From Levilactobacillus humaensis (GTDB taxonomy: Bacteria; Bacillota; Bacilli; Lactobacillales; Lactobacillaceae), in contig NZ_BROB01000004.1 of assembly GCF_024345185.1 (NCBI RefSeq), forward strand, positions 1-64,000: a stretch of DNA of 64,000 bases, in the 5' to 3' direction. This document shows positions 24,106-32,122 of the stretch, in pieces. The translations under genes were made by a program, and so were the position numbers. Position 1 is the stretch's first letter; the number at the start of each line of letters is the position of its first letter. The notes below the pieces were generated by a model. It saw only the letters and a program-made list of their open reading frames with translations, had not been told where the DNA came from and searched no databases.

Positions 24106-25321
24106 AAATGATTATAAGAATAGCCGCGCACAATTAATGGCAGAGGTTCAAGCGGCCTTAACTTCAGGTGATGTTGATAAGGCAAACGACTTGATGGGCC
24201 AAGTAACAAAGATGGATTCCGAACACGAAGAAGTATCTAAGGCACAGGCAAACTTTAATGCCTTGACTGATGTCGCACCAACAACGATGGATGTGCAAGC
24301 CACGAGTGAATCATTAACGCCGGTAACTACTACTGCTCCTACCAAGCCGGTTGATAGTGACGAAGAAGATCCACGGTATAAGAGTGCTTGGGCCAAATTC
24401 GCTATGGGCAAGCCAATGGATGCAGACGATTTAAATGTGCTGGACTCTGTAAACCAAGCTTACAATGCTGAATTCACTCACCAAACGACTAATACGCCAA
24501 CCTTGATCCCACAAACTGTGGTTAATGGTATCTGGAAGTTAGCTGAAGAAGAATATCCATTATTTGCTGATTTTCGTAAGTTTGCGGTAACCGGGAAGCT
24601 AACTTTCAACAAGCACGATGGAATTGTTTCCGGGGATGCACAGTGGGTTGATGAAGACGGCCAAGCCGACGACGAAGAAAACAAGTTTGGTCAGTTGGTA
24701 TTGGATGGGTTTGAAGTGAATAAGGTCGCCACGGTTACCTGGAAGATGAAGAGTATGAGTGAAAATGACTTTATCACCTTCTTAACGCAGGAACTTGCCG
24801 ATCGGATCGGGGTTGCCTTGGGTGTGGGTGCTAGCCACGGTACTGGTGTTAAGCAAGCCAAGGGAGTCATCACTTTACTGAATGAAGAAACTGATAAGCC
24901 ACAAATTAAGACGTATACGAATCAAGTCACGTACCAAGACTTAACCGGCGCAATGGCCTTGATCCATTCTACGCTTGCTAATGGCACGGTAATTTATGCT
25001 AACAACGCGACTATTTGGAATCAATTAGCCAACGTTGTTGACACTAATAATCGCCCAATTTTTGTTCCTGATACGAATGCTGGCGGAGTTGGTAACATTT
25101 TTGGTCGTGCAATTAAGGCCGATGCTGGGTTAGCGGACGGTGAAATCTTAATCGGTAACGCAGCAGGCACTGGTGTTATGAACACAAACGAGGGTATGAG
25201 TGTTGCCATGGAAGACCACGTCAAGTCCCGCAAGACGGATTATGGTGCTTACGCTATCGTTGACTTCGGGTTACTTACCACTAAGGGCTTTGCCTTATTA
25301 ACTACCGCCCCAAAAGCCTAG
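24098..25321 (+). CDS. Major capsid protein (HK97 fold)
   Basis: 407 residues. Residues 1 to about 90 form a charged, helical scaffolding (delta) domain expected to be removed by the ClpP-type protease. The remainder shows the HK97 pattern (TPTLIPQTVVNGIWKLAEEE, KMKSMSENDFITFLTQELAD, FGLLTTKGFALLTTAPKA). The 3' end carries the slippery heptamer CCCAAAA (25309-25315), read as C CCA AAA in frame, which can give a longer form (next entry). Confidence 0.95.
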   Translation: MTKNDYKNSRAQLMAEVQAALTSGDVDKANDLMGQVTKMDSEHEEVSKAQANFNALTDVAPTTMDVQATSESLTPVTTTAPTKPVDSDEEDPRYKSAWAKFAMGKPMDADDLNVLDSVNQAYNAEFTHQTTNTPTLIPQTVVNGIWKLAEEEYPLFADFRKFAVTGKLTFNKHDGIVSGDAQWVDEDGQADDEENKFGQLVLDGFEVNKVATVTWKMKSMSENDFITFLTQELADRIGVALGVGASHGTGVKQAKGVITLLNEETDKPQIKTYTNQVTYQDLTGAMALIHSTLANGTVIYANNATIWNQLANVVDTNNRPIFVPDTNAGGVGNIFGRAIKADAGLADGEILIGNAAGTGVMNTNEGMSVAMEDHVKSRKTDYGAYAIVDFGLLTTKGFALLTTAPKA

Positions 25322-25464
25322 CCCCTCAAAGTGATGGACTAACTACCGTGCCGACTACCGCTAATACCGTTTCCGAGATTACAGCGTGGCTAGATGCCGC
25401 TGGTATCAAACATGACGGTGTGACGCTGAAGGCCGATTTACTGGCGTTAGTTCCCACTGAATAG
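25315..25464 (+). CDS. Capsid -1 frameshift extension (HeH/SAP-like domain)
   Basis: In the -1 frame after CCCAAAA an uninterrupted 49-codon stretch follows, giving a 455-residue capsid variant. It contains VPTTANTVSEITAWLDAAGI and DGVTLKADLLALVPTE, a helix-extended-helix (HeH/LEM-like) domain common at the ends of phage head and tail proteins. It has no start codon or ribosome site of its own at a useful place. Lactobacillus phage A2 is known to make two head proteins by a comparable -1 shift. Confidence 0.8.
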   Translation, partial: SLAPQSDGLTTVPTTANTVSEITAWLDAAGIKHDGVTLKADLLALVPTE

Positions 25465-25475
25465 GAGGGGTCGCA

Positions 25476-25742
25476 ATGGCTGAGAAAGATTTGCTAGCTG
25501 ACTTGAAGTCGCACATTCGTTGGGAAGATGGCATGGATGACTCTATGTTGTCTTTTTATCAGACAGCTGCCGACAAGTATGTGGTTAAGAAAATTGGTCA
25601 CAGTGAGGACTACTTAACCATCATGGTGGCAACTGTCATGTATGACAACCGGAGCGCTACTGAGGAACTTTCGGAGGCCCTCAATTCACTAGAGCCGATT
25701 TTTGCGTTGGAGGTGTTGACTGATGGCGGAGCTAACGAATGA
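25476..25742 (+). CDS. Head-tail connector (adaptor) protein
   Basis: 88 residues, helical, with the gp6-like connector pattern (LLADLKSHIRWEDGMDDSML, then FYQTAADKYVVKKIG). It forms the ring below the portal. ATG follows TAGGAGGGG; it overlaps the next gene by 20 bases. Confidence 0.85.
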   Translation: MAEKDLLADLKSHIRWEDGMDDSMLSFYQTAADKYVVKKIGHSEDYLTIMVATVMYDNRSATEELSEALNSLEPIFALEVLTDGGANE

Positions 25743-26046
25743 ATTAAAGTGGGTTGCCCAGCTGTTAGCATTAAAAGATAGTTTGGATGAGTATGATCGT
25801 TCGGTGCAAACGTGGCCGGTTGTGCGTAGCTTGCGCTATGAGGAGATTGGAATTACTAGCACTGAGCAGTTTCAGGCCAAGCAGGCTAAGACTGATGTTG
25901 TACTACGGATTTTAATTCGATACGACAAAAGAATTACTCAAAAAGCTAGCCGCGTGATGATTGATGGCACCCCATATAAAATTGTTCGAATTTATACGGA
26001 GCGGAATAAGAACAGAATGGAGCTGAGTTTAGCGTATGTTAATTAA
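25723..26046 (+). CDS. Head closure (head-tail adaptor) protein
   Basis: 107 residues of the SPP1 gp16-like family: WPVVRSLRYEEIGITSTEQF and RVMIDGTPYKIVRIYTERN, ending in a beta strand. It closes the head before tail joining. Overlaps both neighbours. Confidence 0.8.
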   Translation: MAELTNELKWVAQLLALKDSLDEYDRSVQTWPVVRSLRYEEIGITSTEQFQAKQAKTDVVLRILIRYDKRITQKASRVMIDGTPYKIVRIYTERNKNRMELSLAYVN

Positions 26047-26365
26047 TTTTGACGAATTTAGGGGCCGTTTGAAAGAGAGCGGTTTACCGTTATTTCGTGA
26101 CGAGGCCCCGAAGGGAGAACCGTTACCTTATCTGATCTATTCCAGTACCGGAGTTTCGGAAGTTTGGGGAAGTTCTAGGTCTCAAAGTACCTTGTGTGAG
26201 TATCAAGTTTCACTTTTTACCATGGGAACTGAGCAAGAACTATTGCCAATTAATCGCCTATTGAGCAACATCCCTCACCGGCCGTGGGTGTCGCAACAGG
26301 GCGATGAAAACGATGGTACGGTGACAAACTTTTTTACGTATGTAAGGGTGTTAATCGATGAGTGA
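26036..26365 (+). CDS. Tail completion/terminator-like protein
   Basis: 109 residues, with LIYSSTGVSEVWGSSRSQST and a beta-rich middle, similar to small DUF3168-like tail-end proteins. It precedes the HK97-gp10-like gene, the reverse of the most usual order. Assignment rests on size and position. Confidence 0.6.
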   Translation: MLINFDEFRGRLKESGLPLFRDEAPKGEPLPYLIYSSTGVSEVWGSSRSQSTLCEYQVSLFTMGTEQELLPINRLLSNIPHRPWVSQQGDENDGTVTNFFTYVRVLIDE

Positions 26366-26714
26366 TGGGAATGGTTTTGAAGACTTAGCCGAGAAGCTTT
26401 CTAATATCCATATCGGTGAAACGGTTGCTATTTCTGCACTTGAAGAAGCTGCGGATTTTTATTTGGAACAACTAATTCCACGGATTCCTGAATCGGTGCT
26501 CAATAAAGAACATGCCCGTGACCATATTCATGTAAAGGTCGAAAATAACGAAGTTAACGTTGCGTTTGACGACAAGGGTTGGTATTGGATCTTCCCTGAA
26601 AATGGGACGATCTACCAGCGGGCAACTCACTATGCACGGGGAACGTTTCAACAGAACCGTTCCCGAATTGAAGAAATTATGACACGAAAAATCATGTCAA
26701 AAATGAAAGGATGA
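26358..26714 (+). CDS. HK97 gp10-like neck protein
   Basis: 118 residues. IHVKVENNEVNVAFDDKGWY and ENGTIYQRATHYARGTFQQN followed by a helical tail match the HK97-gp10 family, which joins head and tail. ATG overlaps the previous stop region. Confidence 0.8.
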   Translation: MSDGNGFEDLAEKLSNIHIGETVAISALEEAADFYLEQLIPRIPESVLNKEHARDHIHVKVENNEVNVAFDDKGWYWIFPENGTIYQRATHYARGTFQQNRSRIEEIMTRKIMSKMKG

Positions 26715-26719
26715 TTTAA

Positions 26720-27370
26720 ATGACTGACACGAAAAATGACACGGTTAAATTAGTCACGGGGGTTAGCGATGCCTTCCTGGTTATGAAGACGGCATCCGAA
26801 ACTAGTAATAGCGCCCCAACGTATGACACACAAGTATGGCGATTGCCAACGTTGAAGAAGGTTGGATTTAAAGGCAATGGGAAGTCTGTGGATATCTATG
26901 GTTCTTCCAAGAAATTCGCGACTATTTCACAAGAAACAGGGGTAGAAGTCAGTGTATCTCACTTAGGCTTCCCAATTGAACTGTTGGACTTAATGCGTGG
27001 AGAAGTGGCAAAAAATGGTGTCACTTTCACTACTACCACACCTAAATCACTCCCAGAATTTGCTTTCGGATTCATTGGCAACAAGCAAGATGGGGAACAT
27101 GACGGGATTTGGTTGCCATCAGTCACCCTTGACCCAGCTATGAATGAAGAATGGGAAACCGGTGAAGATGAATTCAAGGAAGCAGACTTAGATATGACGT
27201 TGAATGCCGCTGGCTTGCGGAACAGTCAAGTTTACGCAACTAAGTATTCATCTATGCGGGAATCTGCGGCCGATTTTAGCATTGAGAACTTTTTCAAGCA
27301 GGTTATTTTTGATGAAGAATCATTGGCGGCGGCAGTTAGCGCGGCTACGACACCAGCATCGGAGGGTTAA
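26720..27370 (+). CDS. Major tail protein
   Basis: 216 residues of the siphovirus major tail tube family: VSDAFLVMKTASETSNSAPT at the N-terminus, then YGSSKKFATISQETGVEVSV and LPEFAFGFIGNKQDGEHDGI. It polymerises as the tail tube. It lies directly before the tail chaperone pair. Confidence 0.92.
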   Translation: MTDTKNDTVKLVTGVSDAFLVMKTASETSNSAPTYDTQVWRLPTLKKVGFKGNGKSVDIYGSSKKFATISQETGVEVSVSHLGFPIELLDLMRGEVAKNGVTFTTTTPKSLPEFAFGFIGNKQDGEHDGIWLPSVTLDPAMNEEWETGEDEFKEADLDMTLNAAGLRNSQVYATKYSSMRESAADFSIENFFKQVIFDEESLAAAVSAATTPASEG

Positions 27371-27373
27371 TAT

Positions 27374-27757
27374 ATGGCCAAGTTAAAAGATCTATTACCT
27401 AAAGTTTCCAAGCAAGAAACTATCACAATTCAAGGTGTGGAAATTCCAATCGCTTTTACGATGAAGTCAATGGATTATGTCCAAGAAGCTTATGGTAAGA
27501 GTTTTGCTGGTTTTCAATCCGACTTCGATAAGATGTTGAAGAAGAAAACGCAGACACTAGATACAGCTGGTTTAAAGCTGGTTAATGCCTTGATTTATGC
27601 CATGGTTCGAAGCGGTGGTACTGAGACTACCCCAGATGAATTGATGAACGCAATTGGTTTTGACGACTTGAAACCTATTTACGAAAAGGCCATGAACGTG
27701 TTTAGCGCTAGTGCTTTTCAGCCCGAAGACGCGGAGAAGTTAGGCGCAAAAAAATAA
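27374..27757 (+). CDS. Tail assembly chaperone G
   Basis: 127 residues. Encoded between the tail tube and tape measure genes, as lambda gpG. Its last codons are GCA AAA AAA TAA, giving the slippery heptamer AAAAAAA (27748-27754) for -1 frameshifting into the T frame. The free and extended forms together coat the tape measure protein during tail assembly. Confidence 0.9.
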   Translation: MAKLKDLLPKVSKQETITIQGVEIPIAFTMKSMDYVQEAYGKSFAGFQSDFDKMLKKKTQTLDTAGLKLVNALIYAMVRSGGTETTPDELMNAIGFDDLKPIYEKAMNVFSASAFQPEDAEKLGAKK

Positions 27758-27978
27758 ATAAGCAACATACGAACTCCCAACCGGTCGAAGACGATCCTTG
27801 GGAGTTTTATTTGTATGTTGCTGGATTACTCAATTGGACACAGGAAGAGTTTCTGGATGCAACACCGAACTACTGGATGAAGTCGTATATTCTGTGGCTT
27901 CAGGTCAATAACCCAGATGCCGTGCAACAACCAGAACAGGTCAAAGAAGTATCAATTGATCAGATTCCATTCTTTTAG
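27754..27978 (+). CDS. Tail assembly chaperone T part (made by -1 frameshift)
   Basis: 74 codons in the -1 frame after AAAAAAA, producing a 201-residue GT fusion. Reads INKQHTNSQPVEDDPWEFYL and later LNWTQEEFLDATPNYWMKSY, a typical T domain ending just before the tape measure ribosome site. It has no own ribosome site. Confidence 0.88.
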   Translation: MNKQHTNSQPVEDDPWEFYLYVAGLLNWTQEEFLDATPNYWMKSYILWLQVNNPDAVQQPEQVKEVSIDQIPFF

Positions 27979-27995
27979 AGAGGAGGTAAAAATTT

Positions 27996-30900
27996 ATGAG
28001 TGATTCACTTTCGAATGTGGTTTTGAAATTTAAAACCGATGGTGCGGTAGCCTTCAATAAGACTGTGAAGGATATCAATGCCATCATGAATACTGCGGCC
28101 AAGGAATACCGAGCGCAAGTCGCCGCTATGAAGGACAATTCTTCAGCTGCTGACAAGTTGGCTGCCACGCAGAAGAAATTGGCTACCCAATTGGAAGCCG
28201 CTGGTGAGCGGACTAAGATTCTCAAAGAACAATACGAGAAGATGGCCAAGAGTTCTGACACAAGTACAGCCGCGTTGGAAAAGCAAAAAGGTAAAATCGC
28301 CGATGCTGAACGGGCTGAAAGTTCACTGCGTTCTCAATTGGATAAGGTTAATGGCCAGCTGACTGAACAAGGTAAGGCCGCCCTGGCCGCTAAGGAAAAG
28401 CTGTCTGGTTTGCAGAATGAAGCTGGAGATTTAGAGGCCAAGGAAAAGGCGTTAACGGCGTCCTACACACGCCAAGAGGCCGAACTGGGTAAAGATGCCA
28501 CTAATGCCGAAAAGAACGCCCTAGCTAAGCGTAAGCTCACTGAACAGACTGCATTAACGGCTAAGCAAGTCGATAATCTGGAGAAGCAACTGAAGGAAAC
28601 CGAAGCCGCTTACGGGACTAATTCCCGGGAGGCTAATGAAATGCGGGCCAAGGTTGATGAGGCCAAGACTTCAGAAGCAAACTTGAAAAATGAATTGGCA
28701 TCCACGAATGAAGCAATTCGGAAACAAGGCGGACTGTCCACCGAGACGGCTTCAAAGATGGAACGGATTGGAACTTCCGGTAAAAAGGTAAGTTCTGTTG
28801 GTAAGTCACTAACTATGGGTCTTACAGTTCCATTGGTTGCGGTAGGAACTGCCGCAGTGAAAACTGGTGGTGATTTTGAAGCCCAGATGAACCGAGTTGG
28901 TTCTATTTCGGGTGCTACTTCAGGAGAACTGAAGCAACTTAGCGACCAGGCTGTTGATTTAGGGGCCAAGACCGTATTTAATGCTAAGCAGTCTGCCGAG
29001 GGTATGGAAAACCTAGCATCAGCTGGTTTCAGTGCTAAGGAAGTTATGGGGGCCATGCCTGGGGTTCTTAACCTTGCCGCCGTGTCTGGTGGTGACGTTG
29101 GGAAAGCTTCAGAATATGCCGCTAGTGCTTTACGTGGATTCGGATTAAATGCTAATCAGTCTGGCCACGTCGCTAACGTCTTTGCCGAAGCCGCCGCTAA
29201 GACCAACGCAGAAGTTGGTGATATGGGTGAAGCGATGAAGTATGTCGCACCAGTCGCTAAAGCAATGGGTATTTCTATTGAGGAATCTGCGGCCGCCGTT
29301 GGTATCATGTCAGACTCTGGGATTAAAGGTAGCCAGGCCGGGACAACTTTACGAAGCTCAATGGCACGATTAGCTGACCCCACAAAGAAAATGAGTGGAG
29401 TCATGGACGAATTGAATTTGAGTTTCTTCGATTCGCAAGGAAAGATGAAGCCATTAGCTAGTATCGTTGGTATGCTGAAAGAACGATTTAAGGGGTTAAC
29501 TAAGGAACAACAGGCGCAAGCCATGTCTACGCTGTTTGGTAAGGAATCAATGTCAGGGATGATGGCCTTAGTCAATGCTGGCCCTGATAAGATGAATAAA
29601 CTCACGAATAGTTTTAAGAATTCTGATGGTGCGGCCAAAAAGATGGCTGACACTATGAACAAGGGTTCCAAGGCATCAATTGATGCAATGATGGGTTCTC
29701 TAGAATCTGCTGCTATTAAGATTACACAAGTTCTGGCCCCAGCAATTAAGTCAGTCGCTGATTTCATTGGTAATTTGGTAGATAAATTTACAAATTTAGA
29801 TAAAGGTACGCAAAAGATGGTTCTGGTTTTTGCCGGATTGGCCGCAGCTATTGGGCCTGTAATCCTTACAGTTGGTAAGTTAATGATTGCAATTGGTAAG
29901 ATTCCAGAGACGTTGGCTGCCGTCAAAGCTGGATTTTCGGTTCTTTCTGGCGTTATGACAAATCCTTGGGTCTTTGCAATTGCCGCAGTGGTAGCCCTAG
30001 TTGTTGCCATTGTGACTCACTGGAAACAGATTAAAGAGGTCACTACTAATGTTTGGAATAGCATTAAGGACTTTCTTTCAGGTATTTGGAAAGGCATTGC
30101 CAGAGTGGCTACGGCCGTCTGGGACGGAATTAAAACATACTTCCAAGCAACGTTGAACCTGTTTAAAACTATTTTCACCACAGCATGGAATGCTATTAAG
30201 ACAGTCACTAGCACAGTATTTAATGCAATTAAAGGTGTGGTGACAACGGTTTTTGAAGCAATTCAGGTCGTGATTATGACCGTAGTTTCAGTAATTCAAG
30301 GGATTATCACGGTTGCTTGGAACGTTATTTTGGGGATTACTAGGGAAACCTGGGCAATCATTAAAGGTGTCATCCTGACTGTTTGGGATGGTATCAAGAC
30401 CCCAGTATTGGCTGCGGTTAATGCAATTAAATCTGGTGTATCTGCTGGATGGAATGCAATTAAATCAGTAACCAGTACAGTTTTCAACGCAGTGAAAAGC
30501 GTGGTAAGTACCGTGTGGAATGCCATTAAGAGGACAATTGATGGCGTCTTAAAGCCGATTAAGTCGGCTGTTAAGACCGCTTGGAACGCCGTAAAGTCTA
30601 CAACGTCTAATGTTTTCAAAGCTGTTAAGTCGGTAGTATCGAGTGTTTGGAATTCGATTAAGAGTGTTATTACAAAGGTTCTTAATTCAATTAAGAGCGT
30701 GGTTAAGACTGCCTGGAATGCTGTAAAGAGTACCACTAGTTCTGTTTTCAAAGCTGTTAAATCGGTGGTTTCAAGTGTCTGGAATTCGATTAAAAGCACT
30801 ATCACGAAAGTGGTTAACGGCATTAAAAACACCGTTAAATCTGTATGGAATTCGATTAAATCGGTTACCAGTTCTGTTTTCAACGGCATTAAGTCAGTGA

Positions 30901-31403
30901 CCTCACGTGTTTGGAATGGGATTAAGTCTGCCATGACAGCACCAATCAAGGCCGCTGCCAATACGATTTCTGGAATTATTAATAAGATTAAAGGTTGGTT
31001 TAGCGGGTTGCACCTACGCTTTCCAAGATTTGAGATGCCGCCGATGCCTCACTTTAGGTTGAATGGATCATTTAGTTTGAAGCCACCTTCGGTACCACAC
31101 ATTGGAGTTGACTGGTATGCAAAGGGTGGTATTTTCACACAGCCAACAATCTTTGGTAGTTCCGGTGGCCAGCTTAAAGGTGCCGGTGATGATGGCCCTG
31201 AAGCCGCAATACCACTTAACGCCGAAACACTGGGCGGAATTGGTAAGGGTATCGCCGCCGCTATGGGCGGTGGTTCCCAACAACCGATTATCTTAAATAT
31301 TGATGGTAGGACGTTTGCCGAGATTAGTGGCCCGTATATGAGTGGCTATCTGAAACAGCAAGACGTGACCGCCGGATTTAGCAAAGGGAGGCGAAGTTTC
31401 TAA
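27996..31403 (+). CDS. Tape measure protein
   Basis: 1135 residues. N-terminal coiled coil (to about residue 250), then the TMP core domain with GISIEESAAAVGIMSDSGIK (about 420-450), a hydrophobic segment WVFAIAAVVALVVAIVTHW near 650, a long array of Trp-Asn-(Ala/Ser)-Ile-Lys repeats (about 680-985), and a C-terminal domain (FPRFEMPPMPHFRLNGSFSL). It sets tail length and helps DNA entry. Confidence 0.95.
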   Translation: MSDSLSNVVLKFKTDGAVAFNKTVKDINAIMNTAAKEYRAQVAAMKDNSSAADKLAATQKKLATQLEAAGERTKILKEQYEKMAKSSDTSTAALEKQKGKIADAERAESSLRSQLDKVNGQLTEQGKAALAAKEKLSGLQNEAGDLEAKEKALTASYTRQEAELGKDATNAEKNALAKRKLTEQTALTAKQVDNLEKQLKETEAAYGTNSREANEMRAKVDEAKTSEANLKNELASTNEAIRKQGGLSTETASKMERIGTSGKKVSSVGKSLTMGLTVPLVAVGTAAVKTGGDFEAQMNRVGSISGATSGELKQLSDQAVDLGAKTVFNAKQSAEGMENLASAGFSAKEVMGAMPGVLNLAAVSGGDVGKASEYAASALRGFGLNANQSGHVANVFAEAAAKTNAEVGDMGEAMKYVAPVAKAMGISIEESAAAVGIMSDSGIKGSQAGTTLRSSMARLADPTKKMSGVMDELNLSFFDSQGKMKPLASIVGMLKERFKGLTKEQQAQAMSTLFGKESMSGMMALVNAGPDKMNKLTNSFKNSDGAAKKMADTMNKGSKASIDAMMGSLESAAIKITQVLAPAIKSVADFIGNLVDKFTNLDKGTQKMVLVFAGLAAAIGPVILTVGKLMIAIGKIPETLAAVKAGFSVLSGVMTNPWVFAIAAVVALVVAIVTHWKQIKEVTTNVWNSIKDFLSGIWKGIARVATAVWDGIKTYFQATLNLFKTIFTTAWNAIKTVTSTVFNAIKGVVTTVFEAIQVVIMTVVSVIQGIITVAWNVILGITRETWAIIKGVILTVWDGIKTPVLAAVNAIKSGVSAGWNAIKSVTSTVFNAVKSVVSTVWNAIKRTIDGVLKPIKSAVKTAWNAVKSTTSNVFKAVKSVVSSVWNSIKSVITKVLNSIKSVVKTAWNAVKSTTSSVFKAVKSVVSSVWNSIKSTITKVVNGIKNTVKSVWNSIKSVTSSVFNGIKSVTSRVWNGIKSAMTAPIKAAANTISGIINKIKGWFSGLHLRFPRFEMPPMPHFRLNGSFSLKPPSVPHIGVDWYAKGGIFTQPTIFGSSGGQLKGAGDDGPEAAIPLNAETLGGIGKGIAAAMGGGSQQPIILNIDGRTFAEISGPYMSGYLKQQDVTAGFSKGRRSF
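30040..30940 (+). repeat. Internal repeat array of the tape measure gene
   Basis: Roughly 11-residue units of the type VWN(A/S)IK(S/N)... alternate with V(F)KAVKSVVSS. The DNA is correspondingly repetitive (for example GTTTGGAATTCGATTAAGAG variants) and produces long spurious reverse-strand reading frames. Confidence 0.85.
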
Positions 31404-32122
31404 TGCAAATTTTCTTAGATGAAATTGGCAACGAATCGCAGGGAATTATTCTGGCCAGCAAACCGGATATCCCGACCGCCCAGCGAAATGTAGTCACGAC
31501 GATGGTACCGGGGAGCACTCACGGTAACTTAACGCAGTTTCAAGGCTGGCAAGACGTGGAAGTAAAGTGCACCTTTACCGTGGTGCCTTTGCTAGTCGAT
31601 GGATTGACTGGCCAACAGGGATTCAATGATATTCTGCGTCGTTTGAATGCCTGGGTGCTTAACGCTAAGCGGCTGAAGTTTTCTGATGACCGGCCTTTCT
31701 ACCGAATGGTGAAGCAGGTCAGTGTGGATGCGGCATCCCCCGGGGATATCGAACTGGTGGGAACCGTTCCGGTTACTTTCACACTAGACCCGTTTTGGTA
31801 TCGCGATGCTGACCCGGTGACACTGACTGGTACGAGCAACCAAGTTTTCAACCCTGGGACGGTGGATGCCGAGCCGCTACTTTCTGTGTACGGTTCGGGA
31901 ACAGTTAAATTTACCGTCAATGGCGAGGTGCTGACACTGCTAAAGGTATCTGACTTCCTGACGGTTGATAGCTGGGAGAAAACTGTTGTGCATGGTGACG
32001 ATGCCACAATTTACGACGAACAACTAGACGGAGCCTATCCGGTACTGCCACCTGGCAATAATGAAATTGACCTGGGAACTGCAAGTAAAATCACAATTGA
32101 AGGGAGGTGGCGATGGCTATGA
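31403..32122 (+). CDS. Distal tail protein (Dit)
   Basis: 239 residues of the siphovirus distal tail family, with an N-terminal ring domain (TAQRNVVTTMVPGSTHGNLT, ending near VTFTLDPFWY) and a galectin-like C-terminal domain. It forms the hub between tail tube and baseplate. It starts at the last base of the TMP stop codon. Confidence 0.9.
   Translation: MQIFLDEIGNESQGIILASKPDIPTAQRNVVTTMVPGSTHGNLTQFQGWQDVEVKCTFTVVPLLVDGLTGQQGFNDILRRLNAWVLNAKRLKFSDDRPFYRMVKQVSVDAASPGDIELVGTVPVTFTLDPFWYRDADPVTLTGTSNQVFNPGTVDAEPLLSVYGSGTVKFTVNGEVLTLLKVSDFLTVDSWEKTVVHGDDATIYDEQLDGAYPVLPPGNNEIDLGTASKITIEGRWRWL

Noticed and set aside
29156-30961. Long reverse-strand ORFs (284 and 221 codons) inside the tape measure gene
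   Set aside because: Shadows produced by repetitive, biased codons of the tape measure gene; no ribosome sites or family similarity.
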